64,000 bases of DNA from Blastobasis lacticolella (Eukaryota > Arthropoda > Insecta > Lepidoptera > Blastobasidae), in assembly GCA_905147135.1 (NCBI GenBank), contig LR990044.1, positions 19,413,622 through 19,477,621 on the forward strand, given 5' to 3'. A program made the translations under genes and the position numbers. The notes under the pieces are model-generated. The model saw only the letters and a list, made by a program, of their open reading frames with translations. It had not been told where the DNA came from and made no database searches. Positions within the stretch are counted from its first letter, which is position 1, and every line of letters starts with the position of its first letter. This document shows positions 43,090 through 53,910 of this stretch, piece by piece.

Positions 43090-43750
43090 ATAATATAACG
43101 ACACTGTTATTAAAACTAAAAATCACCCTAGAATTTTTAAGTTTTTAATATTTTAGGGCCCGTCAGGGTCATAATTGTAAAAATTACTTTTATGAAGCAA
43201 TAAACATTTGAGTATTGAGTATTGAAAATCTTATTATAACTTTATTTTGAGTGGAAGCCTATCAATTACCACCTAATGCCGTACCATACCGTAATGGTAC
43301 CGAGTTCGATCCCCAGAGTACAGTATCTGTAGTATACTACAAGTTATGTACTTAAGTGATATACTAACTTTATTTTCTGAATAAATATAATCTGTGATAT
43401 AAGTTAAAACACTACAAAATTTCATCAAAACCCATCTAGTAGCCTACGTGCCTATTCTTTAATGCGTAATAAACAACTATTCAAACGTCCTTGAAAACGC
43501 ATTTACAATAAAAAAACATATTTCTATAATTAGTAGGTTTATTATGAGCATCTTACTATTTTAGTATATAAAACACATATTTATTGGACTGAAATCCACT
43601 GACAATATTTCTTGTGTCTAAACTTTGAACCAGAAACAGCTTTATCACTCGTCGTCACGTCTGTACCTCGCCTTAAGACTCTCGCCGCCGCATGTACCCG
43701 CGTCGGGACACAGATGACCATCTTTCGACCATCGGCGACCCGGTACGGTC
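43090..43750. other. Unassigned stretch with a LINE tail
   Basis: 43140-43230 has a polyadenylation-like AGCAATAAACATTTGAGTAT tail with a short TGAGTAT duplication. 43640-43750 is GC-richer and may be single-copy. Confidence 0.4.
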
Positions 43751-43753
43751 ATT

Positions 43754-43806
43754 TATAAACGCGGCCATACCCTGGGAACAGCACGATAGCTCATCTCACG
43801 TACAAA
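43754..43806 (+). promoter_or_regulatory. Candidate TATA promoter
   Basis: TATAAA at 43754-43759, with TCTCACGTACAAA at 43794-43806, 40 bases downstream. The same 13 bases follow the TATA box at 27154. The flanks are GC-rich. No open reading frame of note follows. Confidence 0.3.
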
Positions 43807-44121
43807 CAGATTACTAAGTTGTGTTTTTGCTTGCAATTAAGGTCGAGTTTACGCTGGCCAATGTTTGTTTGAAAGAATTTGTTGGGACAAAAAAATGGCT
43901 CGCGGACTTTCGACTCTGTTTGCTAATCGTGTGGATAAATGGTTGAATAATAAGTTATGTTTATGCAGGGTGTTAATCGGTACACGGTAGAGAGATGGTA
44001 ACAAAACAAAGTAACGACAGATTTTCAAAAAACAAATTATCGTATACAAATAACCGCGCACTTAAAGTGAATAGAAATTATATTAAAATTGTTTCTTTTT
44101 TATTATTAAAACTGTTTCATC

Positions 44122-44617
44122 GGTTTTTTTTTTTTTATGTTATCCGGCAGACAAACAGGCATGCGGGCCACCTGATGGAAAGTGGTCACCGCCGCCTATG
44201 GACATCAGCAACACCAGGGGAGTCACCAATGCGTTGCCCGCCTCTGAAGAGATCTCTAATATACCTCTTGAACGATCCCATGTCATAGTCCAAAGGAAAC
44301 ACTGTGGCTGGGAGCTCATTCCACATCCGAATCGTACGAGCGAGAAACGTTCTTTCAAACCTTCGCGTGGTGACCAACAGAGGGTCTACGTAGTGGGGAT
44401 GAGTACCCAGCCCACGGCGGGTGGTGCGATGGCGGAATTGTGCTGTTGGCACCAGATCGAAAAGTTCCTCGGAACACTCCCCATTGTACAGCCGGTAGAA
44501 CACACACAGGGAGCCAAAGTCCCTTCGGTTAGCCAGTGGTTCTAATTTGCTTGTTTGTATGGGATCGTCGACAATTCGAACGGCACGACTCTGTATGGAG
44601 TCCAGAGGATTAAGCAG
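44122..44617 (-). pseudogene. CR1-like LINE, RT C-terminal 143 codons, copy D2
   Basis: Best preserved LINE piece here. Minus-strand frame 44617 to 44186 is uninterrupted for 143 codons: LLNPLDSIQSRAVRIVDDPI, LANRRDFGSLCVFYRLYNGE, CSEELFDLVP, HPHYVDPL, FLARTIRMWNELPATVFPLD and YDMGSFKRYIRDLF, ending VADVHRRR and a stop. These are the thumb and C-terminal blocks of CR1-type RTs. A short 3' tail and an A-run follow (T-run at 44124-44136 on the plus strand). The next codon upstream is a stop, so it is 5'-truncated and non-functional. SINE C12 starts 14 bases away. Confidence 0.85.
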
Positions 44618-44630
44618 CTAATTAATACAG

Positions 44631-44885
44631 GAGCGTCGGTGGCAGAGTGGTGAAGGTACGACTTGTAAGCGAGAGAGAGATACTGAGTTCGAATCCCAAT
44701 GACTCTTTTCTGAGTTATGTATATTGTTGAAAACTAACCGATGCTCTTACGGCGAGGGAAAACATCGTGATAAAACCTGCACACTCAGGCTCACTGAATG
44801 TGTAACCATTATCCAATCTGGTCAAGTTCCCCTGGTAGCAGGGTCGCGGAGGTCAGTTGGCAGCCGCTTTACTGTAATTTTATCA
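44631..44885 (+). mobile_element. SINE C, copy C12
   Basis: Head GAGCGTCGGTGGCAGAGTGG, B-box GAGTTCGAATCCC, TGACTCTTTTCTGAGTTATG, and body to GGTCAGTTGGCAGCCGCTTT. It lacks the 3' end after CTGTAATTTTATC. Confidence 0.8.
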
Positions 44886-45372
44886 AGTGGTAGGACGCTG
44901 TCAAGCCTGAGGAGTCTATTCTTTGCATTGTTGTGTACCGGTTTGAAGGTTAAGGTAGCCAGCGCAATCACAAGCACGAGGCAGTTCATCTTAGTCCTCA
45001 CAGTGAAAACGCACCTGCGGCTCTGCAATTTTGTTGCCGCAACCTAAATGCATGAATCGAAGATGTTACAGACGACAACTACCGCTTGCCATGAGGTCGG
45101 CTCTTTTCTCACTGCGTAAAATAACAAAAAGACAAATCCTCGCTCAACTCCCAAGCAGCATAATACCATTTTCCTCTATTTCCTCAACTCATACAAACAG
45201 GGTCATGCGATCAGGACAGGTGATATGATCTACGCGTGCGCGAGCGAGACGCAAGATAGGGATCAGTTCCCATGCCCGGACGGTCGCTCCACTTCCGGAG
45301 GTGAATAGCATCTTTACGAGGTCGCCTGTCCAGCTGTATGGGACAGGAGGACTGTTTAACACGTGTTTATTG

Positions 45373-45510
45373 TAAAACAAAGTCCCACGCGTCGTGTGTC
45401 TGTCTGTTCGCGATAAACTTAAACAATACTGAACGGATTTTCATGCGGTTTTCACCAATAGACACCGAGTGATTCGTAAGGTAGGCTGAGGTAAATGCAA
45501 AAATTTTTTT
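45373..45510 (+). mobile_element. Helitron-like remnant
   Basis: TAAAACAAAGTCCCACGCGT, TACTGAACGGATTTTCATGC, GGTTTTCACCAATAGACACC and GAGTGATTCGTAAGG. Same subfamily as 61253-61412. The 3' terminus is missing. Confidence 0.6.
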
Positions 45511-45611
45511 GGGCCACATTGCGCACGGGCTCACCAACCTTTTTTGGATCGTGTAAACCTTTACTATCGCTACAAAGTCGATTTGTTTTTTGTACTTGAT
45601 GACGTCATAAC

Positions 45612-45830
45612 CGTCAGTCTATAGCAGCTTCACCTGATTCCTGACCAGATTGAATCATGGTTACACATTCTGTCGCCTAAATGTGCAGGTTTCATCCCGA
45701 TGTTTTCCCCTTACCGAAAGAGCATCGGTTAGTATTAAACTAATGTACACATCTCAGAAAAAGCGATCGATACATGGCGATACTCGGTACCTATCGCTTA
45801 CGAGTCGGACGCCCTAACCTTATGGCTACT
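45612..45830 (-). mobile_element. SINE C 5' half, copy C13
   Basis: Minus strand: TGGCAGTAGCCATAAGGTTA, CTCGTAAGCGATAGGTACCG, then the body to GTAACCATGATTCAATCTGG. The B-box has eroded. Confidence 0.75.
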
Positions 45831-45878
45831 GCCACAATAAAAAATATATAATATATTTAAAAAATAACACCGTTACAG

Positions 45879-46001
45879 ATTGTGATGAACTTGACTTCGT
45901 CGATGCCAGCGCTGCGCCGGCGCTGTGTCATCACCAACCGCCGTTCAGAATAGGACTTGTAGTTCTACAAAGGACGAATGTGGAGGCGATCCCACTGGGG
46001 A
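45879..46001 (+). CDS. Candidate internal coding exon (host gene?)
   Basis: A TTACAG acceptor ends at 45878 and a GTAAGT donor starts at 46002. The 123-base interval has one fully open frame: CDELDFVDASAAPALCHHQP, then PFRIGLVVLQRTNVEAIPLG. Third positions are GC-rich (GCC AGC GCT GCG CCG GCG CTG) against an AT-rich background. I do not recognise the peptide. The polypyrimidine tract is poor and no partner exon was found, so it is only a candidate. Confidence 0.3.
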
Positions 46002-46004
46002 GTA

Positions 46005-46420
46005 AGTGTAAGTGTAATATAATAAGTAATAGTAAGTGTTTTTGTTTTAATTTTTTTACAATCCTGTATTTTTACAAATCCAGAAGACTACGCTGCCTGT
46101 GCTGATGTTGCTGGCGACCCATCTTGGAGATAGGCCAGAATGTACTTATATTTCCTAGAGTGAAACTATGAAAAACTGTGACATTCTTAAGTCATACTAT
46201 GACTAGTTTCATGGTCATAAAAGAAATATGAAAGTTGCCAGGGAGCCTCGTAAGGAAGTTATTCTATAATTGAATTCCTGGAAAGAACTGAGTAACAATG
46301 TAGATCTAGATATTAGTAGCAACGACACTCTTGACTACACATATCACTTACTAACAATTGAACAATGCACAGACTACGCTTATCTACGCCCTTCATTTAA
46401 TATTGCAGGTAGGATTTACG
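46005..46420. other. Unassigned stretch
   Basis: Nothing recognised. Confidence 0.35.
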
Positions 46421-46426
46421 TATCAT

Positions 46427-46688
46427 GTCATCATCAGAGCCCATAATAGCCCGCTGTAGGACTTAGGGCATCTCCTACGAAAGGGGAGGTTATAGGAATA
46501 ATGTCCACACTTGGCAGGCGGGTTGGATATCGCAGTGGTATAAATATGACAATGAAAATTCTGCTGCCCATTTACCAGCCTACGGATACGGATACGGATG
46601 TTTTTGCCTCGAAAACATTAGTCGCCGTGTACGACACTTACGAATGTAAGGGGTTGGTGCTATTCTACTCTTCTGGACACCACACGGC
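46427..46688 (-). mobile_element. Family A retroposon, copy A8
   Basis: Minus-strand, full length from GCCGTGTGGTGTCCAGAAGA (right) to GGGCTCTGATGATGA (left), with a short GGATAC duplication near 46585. Flanked by TTACGTATCAT (46416-46426) and TAACGTATCAT (46689-46699), an 11-base TSD with one mismatch. Confidence 0.85.
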
Positions 46689-46699
46689 TAACGTATCAT

Positions 46700-47250
46700 C
46701 ATAGCAATAGGGTACAAAACTGACATGTTGTACACGGCAAATTATTTTATCTCCGAGAAAGGCAACTGGGTTCTGTTACGGTAAATGTATTGTAATTTGC
46801 ATTAATAACGCAAATCGTACGCATGTAATTCCACTACGACAATACGCCCAACATTGATCTGTAGCTTGCTTTGACACCATGACCTTCGCCTTGTATTGAC
46901 CTAGCCAATAACGCTCCATACGTGTTCCAAGCAACGCACCTATCTCAGATTCTAGTCCTTATATTAACTTACCCACTGGATTTTGAAGTGTATAAGCTGA
47001 ATCAATATTCTACTCTGCGGCATTGTTATTGTGAGCATCTTTTGGTAGATTTATTTGCCTATTCTGTTTGCCCTGTGGGTTAGGTTTTGCGTCAGTCTCT
47101 ATTTTCAAGTGTTCAGTTCAGTTAGTATGTAGATTGTGTGTAGTTGTATCTACGTTAATATAATTTTCTAAATACAATTACTAATAAATGTAGTTAAAAT
47201 ATTTGTTTTAATAAAATTGGATATTAGTAGGTACTCAGTTTACTCTAAAT
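46700..47250. other. Unassigned stretch
   Basis: Nothing recognised. Confidence 0.4.
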
Positions 47251-47257
47251 CAAGCCC

Positions 47258-47578
47258 GTCGGTGGCTGAATGCCTAGAGTTCGATCTGGATTCGATCAAA
47301 AGTGCCGCCCTGTACCAACGACTTTTTATAAGTTATACAGATATTTCGGTTTTGTCTTCTATATGTATACTGCACGTCGAAAGCATGATCTGTCGGGATA
47401 CCGTATGCCGAGATTTTGTGGGTCGGTATTAGGTAGAAAGATGTAAGTCACGGTGGTCAGATGGCAGTCGCTCTAATATAATTACGTTGATCTACCAAAT
47501 CATGGATCATGGTCAAGACGGACTGTTGACCCTTCGGCACGAGAGTACAACCGTAACATTGACGCCAAGATGATGATT
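47258..47578 (+). mobile_element. SINE C, copy C14 (old)
   Basis: CGTCGGTGGCTGAATGCCTA (head), CGCCCTGTACCAACGACTTT, then GGTCAGATGGCAGTCGCTCT, ATCATGGATCATGGTCAAGA and GACGCCAAGATGATGATT. The B-box is destroyed and the centre is diverged. Confidence 0.7.
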
Positions 47579-47579
47579 A

Positions 47580-48310
47580 GTAGATGCAGAGTGTGCTGAA
47601 TCATTTTGTCTGAAAGTAAAATTACTATTACTTTTGTTATTTTATTATTTATGCTTTTCGGTTATAATCAGCGGTCGTGATCCACTGACATGACTCATGC
47701 ATAACATATCATCTGCTTGATGCCTATGCTATGAAGCTCTAAGTCCGCATTTGTACGTAATAGTGCATGAAGATTTAAATAAATAATAAATAAATAAATG
47801 GTGGAAACCATTGCGTCTTTATACTCGTATGTTCTCATACATTGTAGGTGACCAGCATTGTATTCAATGATAAGCTTATAATTACAAACACAGTTACAGT
47901 ATCTAACAAGGCAAGTAGATCGCATTTATCAATAAAAATATATCATCAAGCGGCGCCATCTGCTCTCGAAACTGTTCATCCATTTTCAGGGTCCAAAAGG
48001 AAGACCTAAGTCAACCCGTTTCGCCAACACGAAGCACACAAAAGCAGATATGCGACAAAAGTATTAGAAGGCACACTCGATGAAAAATTACATAATAATA
48101 TGGATAGAAGGATTCTGAATACTTCTCAGCTTTAAACAATTGTATTTTAAAGGGCAGTGCTTTCTCAATCACTAGAGATCGTGTTGATGACCATATACGA
48201 CATTAGCCTCAAGTAATGTTCTACGAGTATGGATACATGGACTTTACAAATGTAATGTTATGCTGAGGATGTAATAATAAATTAATCGTTGTTGCATTAG
48301 GTATGCGTTT
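47580..48310. other. Unassigned stretch with a LINE tail
   Basis: 47700-47800 ends in TTTAAATAAATAATAAATAA, probably a LINE 3' tail (+). The remainder is unassigned. Confidence 0.4.
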
Positions 48311-48311
48311 G

Positions 48312-48600
48312 TTTGGTTACTCGCGTGCTGCGTAAGCCCTTAAGATACGTGGGATAGAAGCTAAGATGATAATGATTATGCATAAATTAATTATTGTAAA
48401 AACCATCTCCAAGTGGATCATACAGCAGAAAAGACCTAGAGGAAGACCCAGAAAGAGAAAGCTGGATTGTGTAGAGGAAGAACTAAGGCGACTTGGCAAG
48501 AACACATATTGGAAAAAGAAGGCCAACGACTGAATGAAATGGAATAAAATTTTTGAGGAGGCCGAAACCCACAAAAAGTTGTAGCGTCACAGGAGGTAAG
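48312..48600 (+). pseudogene. Non-LTR RT C-terminal remnant
   Basis: VTRVLRKPLRYVG (48317 onward) matches the remnant at 384-585. After a gap, KTISKWIIQQKRPRGRPRKR and KLDCVEEELRRLGKNTYWKK follow, corresponding to the RGRPKKRWLDCV block. Stops and frameshifts are present. Confidence 0.6.
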
Positions 48601-48784
48601 TAAGTAATTATTGACATAGTAGGTATTTCTATTACATCATATCGGCAGCCCACATCAGACCACTTAAGAGGGCACAGCAAGTCCACGCTCGGCATACGGG
48701 TACGAGATCGCAGTGTTGAAATTAATACATGCGTCCACACTCACGCCTGTATCCCATAGGGGTAGGACAGGCCTACCCTTTCAA

Positions 48785-49085
48785 CGCATTATAAAATAAA
48801 TAAAATAAAATAAATATATTTCAGACAATGTCCATATTTGAGTTAGTAAACAAACAATAATGACTTACAAACTACATTAGTATATCAAATTTATTACTGA
48901 GATTAATGTCATATTTTAAATTAAATCACCTATACAAAATAAAATGCCAGTAGTACCTTACAGTGCAAAATGTCAGAAAAATAATAATTTAGAATATAAA
49001 ATGTCAACGTGATACTGATTTAGATAACTTAGAATCTAGCATGTCAAAGTAATAATAATTTAGAATCCAAGCAATATATAAAATG
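48785..49085 (-). mobile_element. Probable AT-rich LINE 3' UTR
   Basis: TAAAATAAATAAAATAAAAT at the left could be the tail of a minus-strand element, followed by AT-rich sequence with repeated AAAATGTCA and TAATAATTTAGAAT words (internal near-repeats at about 48970, 49040 and 49080). Confidence 0.35.
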
Positions 49086-49354
49086 TCAAAATTATTACAC
49101 AAATTATACCAGAAACGCAAATTACCAAACACACAAAGGATATTATAATATTATTTTCTACAGCATACTACCAGATACACAGACGACCAGAATTTGTTTT
49201 CGCGGATGACCACTACTTAATTTCTACACATAGCACCAGAACCGCAAATTACCGTACAGGCAAAATATCTGACGAGATCTCTGCGTGGCAGATTTAGATA
49301 TTTGGAAACAGATATTATAACCAACTAAAAACCACTCAAGTCGTCAAATTCAGG

Positions 49355-49515
49355 CAGCTGAATATGTAGCCATAATACAATCTGGTCAGGTTCCCTTGGT
49401 AGCAGGGTCACGGATGTCAAATGGCAATCACTCCACTGTAATTACCTGGTCAGCCAAATCCTCCGAGCCCTCGTGCGCGAGAGCACAACCGGGACATTAA
49501 CGCCATAATGATTAA
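49355..49515 (+). mobile_element. SINE C 3' half, copy C15
   Basis: AATCTGGTCAGGTTCCCTTG, GTAGCAGGGTCACGGATGTC, AATTACCTGGTCAGCCAAAT and the full 3' end GAGAGCACAACCGGGACATT. The GGATCATGGTCAAGG segment is deleted. Confidence 0.8.
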
Positions 49516-49519
49516 TTTT

Positions 49520-50240
49520 AACGGCTCGTCTTCATAGAGCGTCGTCTCTGACGCACGCGTTTTAGCAAATAAATACCTGATAAGTATAATTTACAACCGA
49601 CTAGAGTACCATAATATTTTCAACACTTCATAGACCCATTACTGCGACCGCTTGACGCGTCGACGGACCGCAATTTGGTGTCCACTGACATTTGAGAGTG
49701 CGCAAGATTTATCAGGTACAGTTCACCACAAATCGGCTGACCGTTCGTTCCAAGCACGTTTAACCTTTAAACGTTCCCATGGAATCGTAGAAGCCCCAGT
49801 TATGAGATTCCTAGCGACCCATCCTATTTGCGAGCCCTAATGTATTAGGACAATAGGTTTTGTGAATAATGACCATTTCAAATTCAATAAGGTCTGGTCT
49901 TAAGCAATAAATTGTCATAGAAGGCTATCTGAGCAGGAACAAACTGATTCAGCATCGCTTGCGCCGGGACTATTGTATGGGAGGAAGGGCCTGAGCATTT
50001 AAATGGATGCCCATTGCCGGCCGATTATTTGTGCCCGACAAAGTGTTTTGACACCTCCATACATAAACATGTATGGTATGGGGTACTCGTTGAGACTTCG
50101 GAGTTCGCCAGCTATGCTTATTCGATCGAAGGTATGTCGGCGTGTATATTTTAGTGGTGGACATAGTATAGTATTTTTTTGAAGACTTACTTCTTAGGGG
50201 TCATGCCCGAAGGATAACAAGTTGTCAAATAAAAAAAAAT
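49520..50240. other. Unassigned stretch
   Basis: A short perfect hairpin, CCATACATAAACATGTATGG, at 50057-50076. No coding recognised. Confidence 0.4.
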
Positions 50241-50242
50241 TA

Positions 50243-50327
50243 TTGTAAGCTTTTATCGTCCGTCCTCTATGATCAGTCAGAATACTTGTCAATTTCGGCA
50301 AATGGGTCAAATTTAACTTGCAAGATT
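50243..50327 (+). repeat. Family Q repeat, copy 2
   Basis: TTTTATCGTCCGTCCTCTAT, GATCAGTCAGAATACTTGTC and GTCAAATTTAACTTGCAAG. Shorter version of 17295-17505. Confidence 0.45.
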
Positions 50328-50439
50328 TACTTGATACATATGCCTACAACTAAATTCGTGTCGCTGTCACCTATGGGGTGGATCAGCCAAATACCAGCTG
50401 GTCGCTTTGGATTCTGTGAAAAAACGTGCAAAGATTATA

Positions 50440-50850
50440 ATTTGTGACCTGCAATTTATTGAAGCTAAGCTGCAGCGCCCCGAGCATCGGCACAGGGTTG
50501 CGCGTCTGTCGGTCTTCTACAGGCTTGCATTTCGGAGAGTGTGCGAGGCATTTGCGCGACCTTATTCCAGCGGCCCCTTTCCTCCATCGGGAAACGCGAC
50601 ACGGGCGAACGCTTCATTCTTATGCCGTGGATCTTCCAGCTATCCGCACGAACCGCTTTGGTTCAACCTTTATAAAGTGTATGGCTAATTAATGGAATAC
50701 TTTTTAAGCAAGGAACTTTTTAAGGAATAACCGAATTTGTTCCCTGATCATTATATAGGCTGTTTCTAGACAGACATGCTCCATCATCGGCCGCATCGTC
50801 ACTTACCACCAGGTGAGATGGTTGTCAAATGCCTGGCTAGTAAAATAGAT
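50440..50850 (+). pseudogene. CR1-like RT C-terminus, copy E5
   Basis: Pieces in shifting frames: HRHRVARLSVFYRLAFRRVC, then HLRDLIPAAPFLHRETRHGR, VDLPAIRTNRFGSTFIKCMA, and RHAPSSAASSLTTR at the end, then the tail GAGATGGTTGTCAAATGCCT. This is the fullest E copy and shows the VASLSVFYRLYFGEC to DLIP to RTK-FGSTF order of the family. Frameshifts and a damaged [10 protein letters not shown] segment are present. Confidence 0.75.
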
Positions 50851-50854
50851 ATAC

Positions 50855-51315
50855 TGTTCTAGCTACACTTGTAGTGATTGCAGCTTCGGTGTACTTAGTG
50901 CATCGAAGGAATGTCGGAACCACGAGCCTAACCCCGCCAGACACCGTACCGAATTCCGGATCCACACGGCATATAAGCTAATACCATCTAATACCATCCG
51001 CTTGGGATGTGGCAAGCGAAGGCCGCAGTCGTTATCGGTCAGCGGGCAACCTTTCGGGTTGCGCGCGCACTGTGACCCGCGCGGTCTCGAGCTCGCTAGT
51101 ACACCCGGTCTTTGGGAGACTTTAGATGTAGATGCCGAGATGTTTATTCGGTTTCAATATATTATTATTCTTATATTTATTTATTATGTTCACCAATAGT
51201 TTATACACTACATGAAAATAATCTAGTTTATCATATACTTAATCGTTTTCTTCGTACTCGCCTCGCTTTCCTTAAGAGTGTTAAAAAGAAAAGACAGCTA
51301 TGTAACTGAGTGACG
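50855..51315. other. Unassigned stretch
   Basis: GC-rich near 51000-51120 (GGTTGCGCGCGCACTGTGAC). A short tandem TCTAATACCATC at about 50975. No gene recognised. Confidence 0.35.
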
Positions 51316-51319
51316 AATC

Positions 51320-51560
51320 AAAATCAACCCAACTCTTGAGAATATCTTTTCATTTGTCTGCCATTATCTGATTCATTTGGGGTCAGTTCATTAAAATGTT
51401 TTCTTTTCGCTGTCATATCCATGTTCACTTCTCGCTCGCTGATATCCCTCATCACACAATCCATCCATCTTTTCTTTGGTCTTCCCCATCTTGCGTATCC
51501 GTTCACATTCATATTCAAATTCCTTTTGGTGACATGATTTTCTTCTCTAAGCATAATATG
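51320..51560 (-). pseudogene. RT C-terminal remnant, B7
   Basis: A 76-codon minus-strand frame: MLREENHVTKRNLNMNVNGY, ARWGRPKKRWMDCVMRDISE, REVNMDMTAKRKHFNELTPN. GRPKKRWMDCV is the usual C-terminal block of RTE-like and related RTs, and the spacing of the following M-DR/K---N segment fits. Frame intact but short. Confidence 0.7.
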
Positions 51561-51803
51561 GCCATGATGGGCGGCTACTTTGAATCCTCGTCAACAATTG
51601 GGGCTACTTTCGGACTTCCTCTTATGTATTCATCCACACATCCATCTTAACATCCTCATCTCACTTGTACGCAATCGTCTTTCATTTGCTCATTTAACTC
51701 ACTAACACACAACACTAATTCACTATCTGATTAGAGTACTTTAGAGTATCCCGGAGAGTCTTTAACTACAGATACTTAAACAAAAATCGACGAAAATTAT
51801 AAA

Positions 51804-52006
51804 TCACTACATAGTATAAAACAAAGTCGCTTTCTCTGTCCCTATGTCCCTTTGTATGCTTAAATCTTTGAAACTACGCAACGGATTTTGATGCGGGTTT
51901 CAACAGCAGATAGAGTGATTCAAGAGGAAGGTTTATAAGCAAGTAGAAAGAGGGTAGGTAGGAGTAAAGTAGGTGTACGCGAACGAAGTCGCGCCGGGTT
52001 CACTAG
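51804..52006 (+). mobile_element. Non-autonomous Helitron
   Basis: TCACTACATAGTATAAAACA, AAGTCGCTTTCTCTGTCCCT, ACTACGCAACGGATTTTGAT, GAGTGATTCAAGAGGAAGGT, and a 3' end GCGCCGGGTTCACTAG before a T. Preceded by A and starting TC. This is the common short Helitron type of Lepidoptera as I recall it. No coding. Confidence 0.75.
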
Positions 52007-52224
52007 TATTAACTAAAGAAGACACAAAAATCTATAAAAAGTATGATAACAGGGATAAAATTCATCTTAACAGCACTAGTACACTTAGACAAGATTTACT
52101 CTTGCAGGTACCAGCTCTAAATTACCATCCCACAGCACAGCGTCCGGCCCAGCCACAGTCCTAAATAAAGCACATTTAGCCCTCGCGCTGCACAATCGCG
52201 CGCAGTAAATCACACGTTCATATT

Positions 52225-52445
52225 AACATTGAAACAACAATGTCCTATAATTAGCGGTTGTGTTCTTCTTGGTCAAATTGTCCCCACTTCCTGAATATTC
52301 ATGGGCCATAAGGTGCGGTGTGACAACGTGATGTCGATTGTTACGACGGAGTAGGGATGGGCAAGGTATGGGTTTGGACCAAATCCTAGCCTTGAAGGCG
52401 TCCAGATTTTCAGGGAACACACTCGCAGGCAACGTGTTCCATTAT
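52225..52445 (-). pseudogene. CR1-like RT C-terminus, copy E6
   Basis: Minus strand: [20 protein letters not shown], then SKPIPCPSLLRRNNRHHVVT. The LPASVFP--LDAFKAR block marks the end of an E-type RT; the downstream part differs from E4, so this is another subfamily. Confidence 0.6.
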
Positions 52446-52499
52446 TATAAAGACCTATCAAGCTACCTGGAGAGGTTTTCCCTGGAGAGTACAACTTGG

Positions 52500-52640
52500 A
52501 GTTTTTGAAGAAAGAGGTGAAATGTTTTTACGAGGTCGGCAACGCGTGGGTGATGTCCATGGTATTGCAAACGTGCATAGGCTGCGGTGACAGCTTACCA
52601 TCAGGCAAGCCGTAAGCTTGTAGCCACCTTAGTGGTAAAA
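52500..52640 (+). mobile_element. Family G (CR1-like) 3' end, copy G1
   Basis: Translation FLKKEVKCFYEVGNAWVMSM is followed by the non-coding tail CCATCAGGCAAGCCGTAAGC and GCCACCTTAGTGGTA. Compare 61885-62000 and 22905-22985. Confidence 0.6.
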
Positions 52641-52873
52641 AAAGCCTTAAATTTAATAAAACGCCCATTGGAACCCCTAGGCAGACCTATATAACATTCG
52701 GTCCCGGAAATTTGCACCCAGATGTCCGGCCTGGCCGACCCCATCACTAGCGAAGCGGGTCCCGCGGGACAATCGCACGTGGGCGCGCGTCTTCGGCCCC
52801 GCTATTATGCACGCCTGCTCTATAACCGTTGCACGGTATGTTGCTTTACCTTCATATTTTTTATAAAATGCAA

Positions 52874-53130
52874 GTAGAGCTCGTCTAGTCTAAAATGACG
52901 CGCCCCACTACTTAGTTAGTTGATTTCGATGTGTGAGTGCAAATATTGATAACGACACTTCATCTGTGTGGGAACCAATGAACGACGCGTGCTCCTACGT
53001 TTAAATCTCACCGGCAACTGAATGACCAATTACAACGGCATTTGTATATGTATTGCGTCCATATTTTAAACTTGCTTGTGTGCGTTAATGCGATAGTGGG
53101 GCGCGTCATTTTAGATTAGACGAGCTCTAC
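52874..53130 (-). mobile_element. 257 bp terminal-inverted-repeat element I2
   Basis: Same length and termini as I1 (GTAGAGCTCGTCTA to TAGACGAGCTCTAC), opposite orientation. Manual alignment with reversed I1 shows about nine substitutions and no indels, roughly 96 percent identity. Confidence 0.85.
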
Positions 53131-53134
53131 CGAG

Positions 53135-53905
53135 TTTGACTCGCTAATCAAATTGTTTGCTGTTTTTACTAAACTTAGGCATCGGTTAGACGGTTGTTTA
53201 TTCGTTAAAATCGAATAGTTAAGATAAAACTTAGGCGATTCCTACGTTTAGTGAAAATGGCCGTTTGTACCTTAAAATATAAGGTCCTTACTTATGAAGT
53301 TGGCGTTTTGTATGGCGAAATGACGGAAACTGTAATTTTAATACAATTAATCTTTTCAATGTCTTGGAAATGACCTATCGGAGTACAACGAAATTTTGTA
53401 GGTTTAACAGACAACATTAAGTTAACAGGTTAACTTTTCATTTGGATAAGTTCCTCTTTAATAAAACTTCATCTACTTAAAGAGGCAAAACAAATGTCTT
53501 TTCAAACCCATTAAATAACTAAAAACAATTTTTTACATTTTACGGACATACTCCATTTTCAAAATCAAGTATTATGTTTGATGTGTTATGTAAAATTAAA
53601 ATATCTGAACAAATGTGTAATTGCGAAAAAAACTGCAAATTGCATAGGTACCTAATAACTACTTGTTAAAATACCTCTTCAATATACAGCTTACGTTCTC
53701 TAAACTGTGTTATAATAACCACATTACAATACGAGTCGTCTTTACGAAAGGTAGAGTTACCTTCACGACCGTATTCCAAACATTACTTGAACTCTACTCA
53801 TACTTGTAAGCTATAGTGACCATAGTATGTAAGCTATAGAGCGAACCTCCTCCAGAAAAAAGACATCGCCGCCACCACCGAAGAAAACCATTAACTACAT
53901 TGTGT
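53135..53905. other. Unassigned AT-rich stretch
   Basis: No gene or repeat recognised. A short duplicated TGTAAGCTATAG occurs near 53805-53840. Confidence 0.4.
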
Positions 53906-53910
53906 CGTAA

